From NCBI GenBank assembly GCA_002633005.1, contig NMRA01000001.1:693299-746916 (forward strand): a stretch of DNA of 53,618 nucleotides, read 5' to 3'. Both the position numbers and the translations under genes were made by a program. Every line of letters starts with the position of its first letter. Position 1 is the first letter of the stretch. This stretch comes from Phoronis australis (Eukaryota > Phoronida > Phoronidae). Shown here piece after piece: positions 42,541 through 53,618 of the stretch. The notes under the pieces were generated by a model that searched no databases, was not told the DNA's origin, and saw only the letters and a program-made list of their open reading frames with translations.

Positions 42541-44036
42541 TGTATTCTCCGTAGCCGTCTGAATTCCACTAAATTCTTCTATTAATAAAAGATATTTGAT
42601 GCTGCACATTGGGAATCTTGAAGCTATTTTTGGCCCACAAAAATATTAGAAAAAGTCCTGGATTTGATTTGATAATAAGCAAAAATGTCTTTCGTATTCT
42701 CCGTAGCCCCCAATTTTGAATTGTTAGTACATGATTTGAAAAAACTTGTATCTAGGTGCATGTGCTGAGGAAATAGAAACAAATAAACTCTCCAAGACAA
42801 GATCATTTAAACATAATTTTTGTGGATGGGATTTGAGGCAAGCTTAGCTAAAATTACTTTTTCAGTTTAAACTCGTTTTTAATAAAACTTGAACGTTCTT
42901 TGGTCATTCATAAGTGTTGGTATTAACAAGTATATGAATTACATTGCATTGCTGAAGTGTTCATCCACTTATAAACATGTATCTGCATATTTCGTATTCG
43001 CCGTAGCCCCCTCTATGACCTCTGTGTTATGTGAGATCTATGCATTCAATGTTTTTTGATGATGAAAAGTGCTTTCCTGTATTTTTTTGAGGGTAGTTGA
43101 TGGAAATAGGCACCCCATTGATGGTGATGTGACTCTGATGATACTTAAGAGCTGGGTATGTCCTAGGATAAAATTTTAATTTCCATTATGTTATATTTTT
43201 GTATTTGCACATTAAGTGTGAAGAAAAATTAAGACGGTATTATCTCCCTTTTTTAAACACAACTGTTTTTTGTAATTCAGAAGTAGTAGTATTGACAAGT
43301 AAATGAATTCTATTGCATTGCTCCAATATTTTGCTTGCCACAAATAGTTATCTCAGCATTTTGTATTCTTCGTAGCCCCTCACTGACCTCTGTGTTATGT
43401 GAGATTTACTTGTGCAAACAATGTTTACGGATAATGAAAAGTGTTTTCCTGTACTTCTTTGATGGTACTTTATGGAATTAGGCATTCCTTTTGACAGTGA
43501 CGTGACTCTGATGATAGTTAAGTGCTAAGTATGTCTAAGGATTAAGTACAATTGCTATGCTTAATTTGTATACTCACACCTTGTGAAGCATACACAGGTG
43601 TGAACCTATTTCTTATATTGATGTTCAGTGATCAAGTAGGGGAAGTTCGGGTAAAGTCAGACAAAACTTCCTAGCTCGACTTGCTTACCTACTACTGAAG
43701 GTTTATGTGTCAGCTAATAACATTAGACGAGTAATGGGATCTACACAAATCATTTGAGAAACCAACCAATGAGATTCTTCGTTACTAGTTCACTTCCAAT
43801 GCCTTCGAATTTTAAGAATAATAACAATGGTCAAAATCGGGAGAAATTCGGACACATGTGATTGTTAATATATTTGACGTTTATTTAGACTTGCCCGAAT
43901 TTTACCGCCGTCCGAATCTCCCCGAACTACCCCTATGTGAGCTACCAGAGCGATAAACTTTCTTGTTTCTACGCCAGATTTAAGTTCTTTTCCAACATGG
44001 ATGTAACGATACCAATGATGCATTCTCCGTAGCCCA
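42541..44036. repeat. Diverged about 369-bp tandem units tagged by CCGTAGCCCC
   Basis: TATTCTCCGTAGCC variants occur at 42541, 42693, 42993, 43363 and 44020. The units around 42993 and 43363 align over about 350 bp (shared GACCTCTGTGTTATGTGAGA, ATGAAAAGTG, TTTCCTGTA, GTGACTCTGATGATA). No coding potential recognised; lies upstream of HERC1 coding exon 1, in the probable first intron. Confidence 0.8.
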
Positions 44037-44482
44037 CATTTCTTCTTTTTGTTATTTCAACAGGCCAACTCTTAAAAACTAAATGAGTATACTTCACAAA
44101 AAATTAACCTGATATTCCATATGTCATGTTGAATCCAATCAAGTAAGTCTCAAAGCTGAAATTAAAACTTCATAAAATGTCATTTTTGAAAGAAACGTGT
44201 GCCCCCTGAGTGAAAAAAATGACGAGTATGAATATAATAACGCGTTATTTAGTGGGAGTAAGTGATTCTCAAATTACTGTCAAACAAGGGACCCACCTTT
44301 CTGATTATTACACGATGGGTGATTGAATAATAACGTAACGAATATGCCAAATCGACAGAATGAATGGTCACCGGGCCCTGCCTGAGCCGCTGAGCCGCCT
44401 GCATGGGTCAGGTCTGTGTTGGAAAGTTTTTACAACTCAGTGCAGTCGATGTACATTAAGTAAATTTCAGCAAAAAACTTAC

Positions 44483-44650
44483 AGATTTCTGCTGTAGACA
44501 GTCCTGTTACCTCAAATTTCCATAACCCCAACCTTCGGTTTTGCAATAAAAACAAGCAGTGTTTGATCATTCACCCAATCTTCAATCTTCAAAATATTGT
44601 TCAGAGAAAATAACCCAATTGCGCATGCTCCATTGTAGCTGCGACATCTG
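44483..44650 (-). promoter_or_regulatory. HERC1: Candidate HERC1 promoter / 5' UTR exon
   Basis: Coding exon 1 is preceded by an acceptor, so a non-coding exon must lie upstream. In 44483-44650 there is a locally GC-richer patch with an NRF-1-like TGCGCATGCTCC (from 44620) and, downstream on the minus strand, a strong donor CT/GTAAGT ending an exon at 44483. This is inference from position and motifs only; no transcription start can be read. Confidence 0.25.
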
Positions 44651-44769
44651 TTGGTCGGATAGACTTTCTGTGACACCCGCGTTTGAGACGAGCTCTCAGC
44701 TACCAGTACGGTCAATTGAATGCCACAAATTACTGGGGGTAACTCGAAGAGGACGACTTACTCCTTTAA

Positions 44770-45316
44770 TGGGCGAATTTTTAACTGCCGGATGTCCAAG
44801 TCATTTTTATGCACGTCTATATTCCATTCTTGCAAAAAGCAATCATTAATTCTCTTTTCAACGGCCTGTAAAAATAACTTCTTCGCACCCAAAACCAAAA
44901 CCATATCTGTTTAACAGTGCCTCAACAGATGTGCCCCATGTAGAATTTCCCGCCTCGTTTCATTTCACAAGCATACTACAGACCAACCTGGGGTCACACG
45001 AAGATTGCAATTTAAATAACTTTAACCAATATTCGATAATCTTTAAAAACAATTTGACAAAAACCAGAAACTTCGCGAGTTTACTTGAAACGGTTCTACT
45101 AGTATAGCTTCTGCCAACACCCAGCAGACTTTTACAAATTCCAATACGAACATTGTCTACACAGCAATACTCTAATCCCCATACTTCAGCGCTATAACTG
45201 AGGATTGGAATAACCGTATTGTCAAAAACGTCAAAGACAACAACACAGAGAAGTGGGAGAGAAAAATTTATTTTGAAATCATATGAAACATTCACTGTTA
45301 TATGACTGCGTGGCAA
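44770..45316 (-). mobile_element. Decayed LINE (non-LTR) reverse transcriptase C-terminus
   Basis: Minus-strand translation reads TVIPILSYSAEVWGLEY, then GICKSLLGVGRS, IEYWLKLFKL and, after a stop and frame change, CFLQEWNID. This follows the post-catalytic part of LINE reverse transcriptases (VxPxLxYGxExWG ... FCKxLLGV ... YWLKL). The catalytic motifs are absent and the frame is broken, so it is inactive. Confidence 0.75.
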
Positions 45317-45789
45317 GCAAAAGCACGGGCCGCTATTAGCTGACCACCGAGTAACAACAAATGAAATAGATAATAACTATTAAGAAGAACAATGTAAATA
45401 ACAATATCAATAACAATAGAAATAAGTACAATTAGAATGAAATAAGACACAATGCATGTTTATTTAAAAACGTAAATTAATGAATTTTACTAAAAATAAA
45501 AGAGAAGACTATTGATACAAGGGAAACCGCACGGTTAGAAAATCATTTGACTGAGATGTTAGGCAGGTGATCACTACTTCATATACAACAGGCATAACAA
45601 TGTAAAACGTTACACTGAGAGTTGTAAGTGCTTAATATGTAATTTTGTAAGTACATGGAAAACCCATGTAAACCATGTGTGTCGATTTTGTCTATTACAT
45701 ATCTCGGAAGGATACACTTGTTTATTAGATTCGGTATTTAGAACATTAATGAATTTTCACAGCTTTTTCTGTGGTAGGTAGGCAGTTTT

Positions 45790-46105
45790 AAGATAGGTTT
45801 TTGATTGCATATTCTAGGAAGATCTCTTGGTGGCTGGTGAAATTACAACAGATTGTTATCATAAAAGTATGTTTGAACCTGAAAAAATAGGCAAGCCTGG
45901 TTAAATATGTCGTCAAGAAGAAGTGTTTTGATTTCCCCGCAAATTGGTTCTGTGTGGGAAAAAGGCGAAGAATTGGCCGGTAACATTTCTCATTTTTTTC
46001 TGCAGAAGTTTCAATCTCGTGCAATTATTACAACCCCATAGTGTTAGAGCAAAATATAGATGTGATAGTATACATGTAAGAGCATTGTATATCATCAGAA
46101 GTGTG
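45790..46105 (-). mobile_element. Second decayed LINE reverse transcriptase fragment
   Basis: Minus-strand frames give YNALTCILSHLYFALTLWG and LKLLQKKMRN, and in another frame SHTEPIC and LLLDDIFNQACLF. These match the ILSHLxYxLxLWG ... LQKKAIRxI ... HTEP ... DIF region of LINE reverse transcriptases. At least one frameshift and a stop are present. It belongs to a different LINE family from the fragment at 44.8-45.3 kb. Confidence 0.75.
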
Positions 46106-46272
46106 TATTTAGGAAAATGGTGTTACAGTATGACACCCACAGTTTTGAAACGCGCCTCCTGTCGGCGTGAATAGGGTCTATAGATGTGGTAGTATAGATG
46201 TAAGAGCATTGTATATCATCAGAAGTGTGTATTTGGTAAAATGGTGTTACAGTATGACGCCCACAGTTTTGG
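46057..46272. repeat. About 92-bp direct duplication, 124-bp period
   Basis: Two copies (46057-46152 and 46181-46272) share GTAAGAGCATTGTATATCAT and ATGGTGTTACAGTATGAC. The first copy overlaps the start of the LINE fragment. Confidence 0.9.
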
Positions 46273-49200
46273 CAATTTTGTTAGAAATTCTCTGAACATG
46301 ACAACTGCTGGTGGAAAATTATCACAATTGCGCTGAAATTTTGTAATCATTAAAACTGTTTCTGCTTGGGTAGCCAATATCTCGAGAGCCTGTGACAACA
46401 TAACACAAGTTTGGGGGTGAAACGTACAATGAGATATTTGTAAAGCGAAGACACTGTAGTATTTTCACTATTGAAGTGCAATTTTTCATAATTACGCAAT
46501 GACCAACTCGTCTGAAAACAACATTTTTGCCTTTGGCAAGAAATAACTCATTCCCCAGTCACGTCTGTACTAATAAAGAGTCATTGTTTCAGTGATTATT
46601 TTTGGATTCAGATTTAAAGAAACATTTATTATGCAAAAAATATTTCCAATACAACGAGAGTTTATTCTATTCATATTTATTAGTAAAGTCACTTAGCCCC
46701 ATATACATGCTGTTTAAAACATAATTTCTGTGAGCATTCAATTCCTATTGATGGCACAGTAATCACAAATATGTTTTTGAACATTCAAGTCCGAAACACC
46801 TATTTCTACGCACGAAAACTCGAGTCAAATAAAAAGTGATAATCAGAAACTAAAATTGATATTTTTGAATGAGCGACCAACAGAACTAAACAGTGTATAC
46901 TTGACAAACTATTTTAGCTGTCAGTGACATTAAATCTATAGAGAAGGCTGCCCGGGTCCATAGCCAGGAAATGGTTTTTTGATGTGGTATGTAAATAACA
47001 GCACTAAGTAAATCTGACCGAATTATTATTATTGATTTTAATTTTAGCATTCTTAATGAGAGGATCTAGAACCTCAAAATTACCTGAGAGAAGTATAGTA
47101 AGTTGTTTCGCCGCACCGTTTGAGCAGCGCCGCTCAAACGGGAGCCTAAACGACTCGATATATTAAATGAAGTTTCCGAGGAAACCCCCACCCTAAAAAT
47201 CTAGCAAACACAAACAGGGCTGAAAGTTACGAAATATTATATTTTATTGACATCTTCGACTAACGAATCTCACCCTGTGTTCTAAATGTGTCAATGTAAA
47301 TTACGGAAGAGTACCTTTGACTAACTGTTAATGAAACATTGAACATCAGTTTACAGTAGGTAGAATAATGAAGCCAGTTTGGATGAATAGAGAAATTATC
47401 AAAATTTTAATGGCAGCACCTAATGTATCGAGCATGTTAGAAGACTAAAAGCCAATTCCATATTTAATAACGTTATTTTTTTAACTGTAAATAATCTTTC
47501 GAAAGTGAGTCAGCCGAGGATCGAATTTTCTCTCATTTGTAGTATTTCATCAAAGATTCAGTTTTGTCGTTTCATTTTGGGAGGTTTGGTACTAATAAAT
47601 TGATTTCGTAAATTTATTGTAGTTCCTCGTTTGTCCCAAATTAATAATTCACCGCATTTTAGTCGTTTCATAATTTCTTCACAATATATGACTGACATTG
47701 TATTTGTTGCATTTTATGGCAAGTTTGCTTAAGTACCATAGCTAATCAATCTAATGCATTATAAAGATTCACCTCAATTTACGGGCGGGGGTCATTATTT
47801 TATCAAAATTTTATTACTTGCTGCATACTACTGAGTCATACGCATATAACAAGTTGCCACCTACCTCCCCCTCCAACCAACAGACACGGCGAAAAATATG
47901 GTTGCCCTATCGCCATAACGGCACCAGTGTAAAAATTGCCTTGACCTTCCAGATTCAGAAAAAAAATATTTTTCTTAAGTTAAATTCTGCAGTTTTTTAG
48001 ATATTTTGCGGAAAGCATAGAGTCATTCACAGGGTCCTATAAAGCCTCAAAACAGCTTTATACCCAACTTCTGCAACATTAGGTTACTTAGTGTTATGAA
48101 ATTGGTCCCAAATTGTTCATTAACCAAAATCGGTAAGATTTCTGATCTCCCAAAGCACTGAAATTTAATTGTTGTTCGAGACTAGGCTCTGCAAGATTTG
48201 TTACAGGGTGTCATATTATTTCCCGAACTGTCAGTTCATTGCAAGACCAAAAGTCATTTCTCATGAGTAAGGACAAGTTGAGACCAAGTTTCTAAGTAAC
48301 CGAAATCAAAATTTTGTTTCCTCAACCGAACACGTGTTTCAAGTAACTTTGTGTAAGTATGATACAAAAATGCGAATTTAACTTTGAAAGTTACTTTTGG
48401 TTTCTATCGGAAGTTTAGTGGTTAAATATTCTAATTTAATTTACAACAGTTGACGTAAAAACGTGTCATTGTCAAAAGAAATGTGGTTGGCAATAAGTGA
48501 TTTGAGCGTATGATCAAGAAAATCGCACTGAGGTTTAATTTAAAACGTCTATAAACCGGCCGGTCTAGGTCCCAAGCCTTAGTTCTCCAATAACCAGTGA
48601 TTTACAGCACTCAGCTGTAAAATTGGTCTCATTAGTCAAACTGGAGGATGACTGGAGTGCTTAGAAAGAAATGATAGTTTGTCATTGCTTGATATAAGCT
48701 CTACAAGTTGGTTTGTCACGACGTGTCACTTGATGCGCCGAGCAAACTGATCTCAACAAATAACGAACTACTAGTTCTTTGCAATCCCATAAACACCTTT
48801 CCTTTTTCATCGCAGACCAATTTTGTAGCGTTAAGTGGTTGAAATTAAAAGTTCTCTTTGTTGAAATAACGCGAATTATGTGAAGAATCAAAGAACAAAT
48901 ATTTTGCGAGTAGAGTCCGATTAAAAAAAAGACGTTTTAGCACGCTTTGGTTGTTTTTTTTTACTTGATTGTTCCGTAGCCTATAGATATACAGGCGGTA
49001 AACGACGTAACAACAGGCGGTAAACGATTTACATAATAACAGTATCAGTTCGTGGAGTAACACTACTCGAGTATTATTATAAATGCAAGTTAGTACTTTA
49101 GATTTAAAGAAGAAGAAATGAAATTCATCAGATACAAGAACACCTCTGATTTAAGTTCATTTATTGCGTGTTGAACTTGCTCCCAGAAGAAGCACTGCAT

Positions 49201-49350
49201 GACGCTCCTGAAAAATCGACGGAGACTGAAAGTTTTCAGAACTGTATAGGCAAAAAGTTGTTATAAATAACAATTCTATGGTTGCAACGAGGGAAATCAA
49301 ATATTTTGGCAGGGTCACGGTAAATAATGTCAGCAACAATGAGGCTCCTT
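46273..49350. other. Gene-poor AT-rich region
   Basis: No coding sequence recognised. It holds one strong inverted repeat (47116-47141) and a short duplication ACAGGCGGTAAACGA near 48991-49026. Confidence 0.5.
47116..47141. repeat. Perfect 10-bp hairpin
   Basis: CCGTTTGAGC, a 6-nt loop AGCGCC, then GCTCAAACGG. GC-rich island within AT-rich DNA; no T-run or partner suggests a specific role. Confidence 0.9.
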
Positions 49351-49353
49351 TTT

Positions 49354-49560
49354 TGGCGAAGTGGGCAAAGTGGTCCGCCTCAGAGAAACAAAAACTCCGA
49401 AAAAAGTAGAAAACGATACAAAAGTCCACTAAAAAAGCAGGAACTACCTAAATTCGGCGAATGCACAATTCATAACTGTGAAAGTACCCCGTTTTTTAGT
49501 AAAAGGTACACATTCTCAAAAATTCAAGCCCCCCCCTTTTAGGCTGGGTGCGCGCATGAT
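49354..49560 (+). repeat. Dispersed repeat, copy 1
   Basis: Starts with TGGCGAAGTGGGCAAAGTGG and ends near CAAAAATTCAAGCCCC...TTTTAGGCTGGGTG. The start matches a Pol III A-box consensus (TGGCNNAGTGG) and the following GTCCGCCTC resembles a tRNA anticodon arm, suggesting a tRNA-derived SINE head; a B box is not clear. Confidence 0.7.
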
Positions 49561-49826
49561 ATAGATACCTTGCAGAGTAAGGCTGGTGTCTGTAGGACGT
49601 GCAGTTGCGGAATTTGAGAGATGTGTTCTTATTGAGAGAGCATGGCTAACGTTAAAGACCGGGTCTATGCCCATTTGAGACAACCATCAGTGGATAACAC
49701 CGACAAGTAAGACTAGTGCCTGAGGAATATTTATACCTATTTGTTTAATACCTGAATGTTCCCTGAACAATTTAATTTACCTTCATGCGCGTACTACCCA
49801 GCGGGTGCTTGAAACAGCCCTCCATT

Positions 49827-50010
49827 TGGCGAAGTGGGCAAAAAGGTCCGCCTCAGCGAAATTAAAAGTCCGAAAAAGTAAACGAAACAAAGGCAAGAAC
49901 AACCAAAATTCGTCATAGCTCTGAAGTACTCCGTTTTTTTAGTAAAAGGCTTACATGCTCAAAAATTCGAGCACCCCATTTTTAGGCTGGATGCGTGCAT
50001 GACCTTGTAC
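49827..50010 (+). repeat. Dispersed repeat, copy 2
   Basis: Same family: TGGCGAAGTGGGCAAAAAGG, CCGTTTTTTTAGTAAAAGG, AAAAATTCGAGC and TTTTTAGGCTGGATGCG. It is shortened in the middle relative to copy 1. Confidence 0.7.
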
Positions 50011-50838
50011 AGCCTTTAAGAACGCATTGTGCGTCTTCCCAATCCCTCCCTACTACCTTTCCTGTTTTTGAAGTTTCCACATCTCCACCCAGATGAAATG
50101 CATAGATCTTGGAACCATAACAAAGGACTGGGACAATTTTCTTGTCGAACAATACCACAACCAGATTTTTGCAGGTACATCTTCAAACTTGTAGAAATGT
50201 TAAATGATAAATTTCACTTTTGATGCTAGATAACTGTTTATCTCAGTTCACTGAGATTGGAAAAAAGTGATGCAACTCAACTGCCGGCAAATTGAAAACA
50301 TATGCAGGCAGGCTTTAGATGCTAGGCCAGCAAGAGATGTTTGTCCCTTTGTCCAATCACATTTAGTAAAAAACGCCAATTCCAAGTACTTGTATTCTAA
50401 AGTGCTCTACCCACCATTCAATTACCACTTTCCATATCCTTTCAGGTAACCACCGATCCTGAACATCATAATTTTAGTGATGACATTGCTTATGACCCTT
50501 ATTTTTACAACATGGTTACCTCTTTACATACGTATTATAGTCCTAGTAAATATTAGCAGGAAGAGATAACCAGGAAGGGACAACTGTTTTAGCGCATTTT
50601 AACGGATATTCAAAAGTGATTTCAAAAGTAAATGTTAAAGTCGTCTAGAATCCAAGCATTGTGTTCGAAAGCTTAACTCTTTAGCTATAAAATGACACCC
50701 CTTTGGTCCCCAAAGACTGCATATTAATAGCACTAGGATGCTTTGAACATGACTTGTTTTACCCTTAAAAAGATGCCTCTTCTCAGGCATGTACTCGGGC
50801 ATGATCCTCTTTTTTGAACCAACAGATGTCACTTACAT

Positions 50839-50893
50839 ATGCAAATGAGGCTCGCATCTCCTACGTCATATGACGTCATACGATGTCATACGA
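50839..50893. promoter_or_regulatory. Octamer plus 10-bp-phased CRE-like sites
   Basis: ATGCAAAT (50839-50846) is followed by ACGTCATATG ACGTCATACG ATGTCATACG, three CRE-like cores at exactly 10-bp spacing, including a perfect TGACGTCA (50871-50878). No transcript start is recognised nearby, so regulatory function is inference. Confidence 0.4.
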
Positions 50894-51186
50894 CGCGAAC
50901 TTCCAATTTGAACCCTCCGGTGCCTATAGCGAATGACTTGAAACGCAGTTCTACCTGATTGGGCAGATCTAAGAAAATTAAGAACTCACACAAGTCAATG
51001 TTCAAAGAAAATTGAATGGTTTCACATGAAAATACATTTAATTGTATTTGGATACGCTTGCATATGTGTAAGCGTGGACTTTGTCATTTTGCTTAAATCC
51101 AGATTTAGAAGCAGGTACGAAACTGCTCCCGCCACGGGTGGCAGGTGTCGTGGCGTCCGAGTCGCCGGGAAGTCCGATCCATGCAT

Positions 51187-51290
51187 GCGCAATTCGACGA
51201 ACTAATGCTAGTCGCCGGTCAGCTCCGCTATGATTCATACGCAGTTCGAAGAACTAATGCTAGTCGCTGGTCAGCTCCGCTATGATTCAT
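51187..51290. repeat. 52-bp tandem duplication
   Basis: Two units share GAACTAATGCTAGTCGC, GGTCAGCTCCGCTATGATTC. The first unit overlaps ATGCATGCGCA, an NRF-1-like site, in a GC-richer patch. Confidence 0.93.
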
Positions 51291-51405
51291 TTGAGACGTG
51301 CGGCTTAACTCGAACCTATACCCGTGTTCTGGCTCCAAGGTCGTTCTGTTTGACCCAGTTTCGGGAAAAGTTTATTTTAATATGGTTATTTCCTGAAGAT
51401 TTTTT

Positions 51406-51849
51406 TTGAAAGATATGATCCCGAAATCCTTTGCCTATAGAGGTGTATCAAAATTCATTAGTGTTGAAACACAGCGACAGGTCCAGCTGCTGCCGCCGGG
51501 CGGCTGGGGAAAATGCGGAAACGCGTGTCCCAAAAATGCACACGGCACTTCAACTTGTCCTACAGTTCAAGTTCTTTTCCCGTCAATCACTGTGCGCGGA
51601 TTCTACGCGGGCAGCCAACACCTTATTTTTAACGTGGGTGCGTCAGTCACGACGTGTCCAGCCTTTGCAGTATGCACGGTAATGTCAAGCAAACGATTCG
51701 GTTTAGAAGAACCTAAATTCATTGCACAATACTACTGGGAACTACAAGCATCAAGGAAATGCAAAGACAATCTTTCCAAATTTACGAGCAATGACTTGAA
51801 TTTCTTTTTCGATCTGATCTACGGTTTGCAAATTTTTGAATTTCTTTAG
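51406..51849 (+). other. Unrecognised 147-codon ORF
   Basis: Open frame in GC-richer DNA with a Cys/Pro-rich middle (KCGNACPKN, TCPTVQVLFPS). No signal peptide, known domain or splice pattern that I recognise. It could be chance or transposon-derived; coding status is unproven. Confidence 0.15.
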
Positions 51850-52387
51850 TCTAGTTTTTTTAAAATTCAATGCATTCATGAATATCACTGTTATCGTTTA
51901 GAGTCCTTCTTTGCGATATGGTGGTCTGATGATGGTTCGAATTTTTGCAAGTCCATCCTTCAGCCTTCAACTAAGTTCAGTGACGCATCGCCATTTCTTA
52001 CAAGACAGCTGAGTCCTGTGCTGTGCACGAATGCTTGTGTTTTTGACTGAATTTGAAATCTCAACTTCCCCTCGTGAGTAGTTGGTAGTGTCATGTCGGA
52101 GGTGTATAGAGGGCGCAGCACTGACTGAAAAAATTGGGGGCTAAAGCCCCCTCGGCCCCCCTGCAGTGCACCGCCTATGGGCCACTAAAAAACTTGAACT
52201 GAATAAAAGGAGAATGCCACCGATTTAATTAGTCTTTTTTGCCTTATTAATTGGTCTATATCCACATCGCCTCGCACACGGTTGACCTTATCTTGCCAAG
52301 AGGTGTCTCGTTAACCTGTGAGGAAGGTGAGAAACGACGCTAGCGACGTCAGTGGTTCATCTGCACTAAATGAGAGTGAATGCCGCT

Positions 52388-52591
52388 ATGTTGCGGTGCA
52401 TCGTTCCCGCTTGTGCGAGCTATGCAGCTGCGAGGAAAGCGGGAATATCAATTTTTCGACTTCCTCGAGAGTCCGAAATGTTTAGGAAGTGGATCGCAGT
52501 AGTGAAGAATGAAAAGTACGCTGTAAATAGCAAGTATGATGCCGTGGACCATCTCCTTGTCTGTCGCCTGCAGTGGTCGACAGCCGCGTGA
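52388..52591 (+). pseudogene. THAP-type zinc-finger fragment with altered final ligand
   Basis: Translation starts MLRCIVPACASY and continues SIFRLPRES, FRKWIAVVKN and LLVCRLQW. The C-x4-C pair, FRLP and W fit a THAP domain, and VCRLQW aligns with the usual VCSxHF, but the zinc-binding His is Gln (CAG). It stops after 68 residues; a GTGAGT donor inside the end (about 52588) might continue it. THAP domains commonly come from P-element-like transposases. Either a degenerate copy or a first exon of a divergent gene. Confidence 0.6.
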
Positions 52592-52631
52592 GTGCCTGAC
52601 GAATCCCAGCTTGCCAAATAACTATCCTTAC

Positions 52632-52791
52632 GTTCCGTTGTCTGAGCTTGTTCACGGCGCCTCTTTAGTATTTCTTCATCACTGTATTCCTGTTCGAACT
52701 GATAGCCTGTGAAACCTAACGATCCACGTGCGAAGTCTTCGTCGGGACTGATGAGCTCTCGTCTAAGTCGCGGGGGATTGCGAATTGCCAT
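52632..52791 (-). CDS. Possible first exon, unrecognised or transposase-like
   Basis: ATG at 52791 opens MAIRNPPRLRRELISPDEDF, then FTGYQFEQEYSDEEILKRRR, ending at a GAAC/GTAAGG donor. The YSDEEILKRRR run loosely recalls the N-terminal helix of Harbinger-type transposases, but this is too short to assign. It is convergent with, and close to, the THAP fragment. Confidence 0.3.
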
Positions 52792-53188
52792 GTTGACGTT
52801 TATCACTGAGCGCTCTGTTTCAAAATGAATTATTCTCACCCTAACCAATACTTATATAAAACTGAAACAATTTGTAATGCCTTTGGACTGTTCCTGAGTG
52901 CAAACATGATTTGAGAAGCCAGCAATGAATAAATCCCTGCGTTACCGGCTTCAAGTGCAATAAAACTAATTGACGGGACACCGAGGCCGTGTGAGCTCAT
53001 GCTAATTTAGTGTTAGATGGCAGAAACTGTTGTGAAACAACTCGATTTCCATCCCACGGCCAGGTGTTAGCGGAATCTTTACTTATATTTACATTATTCA
53101 AATAATGATTGTCAATGTACAGCTTCTGCCCTGACCATGCGCGCACCCAGGGGGCCGGGCTCGGGGGCTCGAACGAGCTAGGGCAAAG
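52792..53188. other. Right-edge intergenic sequence
   Basis: No coding sequence recognised up to the third copy of the dispersed repeat. Confidence 0.4.
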
Positions 53189-53390
53189 TGGCGAAGTGGA
53201 CAAAAAGGTCTGCCTCTGGGAAACAAAAAGTCCGAGAAAATGAGACTAAAGTCCTCTAAATAAGTACAGTCGGGCAGTTCACAGTGGTGCCCCGTTTTTT
53301 TAGCTCACCCGCTTTTTTGTTACCAAAAGGTCCACAACGTCAGAAATTCGAGCCCCCCATATTGAAGGCTGAGTGTGAGCATGCTGACGG
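53189..53390 (+). repeat. Dispersed repeat, copy 3
   Basis: TGGCGAAGTGGACAAAAAGG, then CTGCCTCTGGGAAACAAAAA, CCCCGTTTTTTTAG and AGAAATTCGAGCCCCCCAT. The insertion CTCACCCGCTTTTTTG distinguishes it from copies 1 and 2. Confidence 0.7.
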
Positions 53391-53618
53391 TGCTGTGGAC
53401 AAAGCGGAATCTGAATTTGCGGCCCCGACGAGTAAGTAGATTTGCAGTTTCGTGGCTAATTCACCAACATAATCACGTGCACATTACTTTGGCTCACTAG
53501 TATAGTATTTTCCTGACTAGAAGTTTAATTTCCAACTTTGGCTGGTTTATGTTCGTGATGTCTGATCAGTTTCCGAGCCACTGGTCGGGATAACGAGTCA
53601 ATCGGGCCGGCCGCGACG

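Noticed and set aside
49327-49542. 71-residue ORF in the dispersed repeat
   Set aside because: Not preserved in the other two copies of the repeat.

Overview
This is eukaryotic, metazoan DNA: large spliced exons with GT/AG borders, AT-rich introns with many minisatellites, SINE/LINE/Penelope-type debris, and no operons. The gene content (a HERC1 orthologue and a rolling-stone-like membrane protein), compact introns and strong allelic-looking divergence suggest an outbred, probably marine, invertebrate. Sequence reading alone does not identify the species or phylum.

The main gene is HERC1, the giant RCC1/SPRY/WD40/HECT ubiquitin ligase. It runs on the minus strand from an ATG at 41067 down to 3853, and the rest of the gene lies beyond the left edge or below 3853. 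I traced 32 coding exons (plus one duplicated exon) whose intron phases all join cleanly. They give about 1884 codons: the conserved N-terminus, the complete first seven-bladed RCC1-like domain (about residues 366-741), and the long helical region up to just before the SPRY domain. SPRY, WD40, the second RCC1 domain and HECT are not in the window. A possible 5' UTR exon and promoter lie near 44.48-44.65 kb.

Nested in a 6.4 kb HERC1 intron (5241-11652), on the opposite strand, is an apparently single-coding-exon gene for a 469-residue rolling-stone-like multi-pass membrane protein. It has an unusual cytosolic-type insert of about 200 residues. The same locus contains an almost identical 2.1 kb partial copy ending at a single N (7833). 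A second near-identical 1.2 kb duplication, carrying HERC1 coding exon 28, abuts another N (14416). Both look like two haplotypes placed side by side by the assembler, though real duplications are not excluded. A third N lies at 23265.

The HERC1 introns hold six or more tandem arrays (periods 30, 36, 36, 63, about 59 and a TGA-rich tract), a hAT-like MITE with TIRs and a 6-bp flanking repeat, tRNA-derived SINE-like pieces, a Penelope-like GIY-YIG fragment, and a 152-bp inverted-repeat element containing a hammerhead-like core. Upstream of HERC1 (about 41-53.6 kb) is gene-poor DNA with diverged repeats, decayed LINE pieces, a three-copy dispersed repeat, phased CRE-like sites, and a THAP-domain fragment whose last zinc ligand appears lost.
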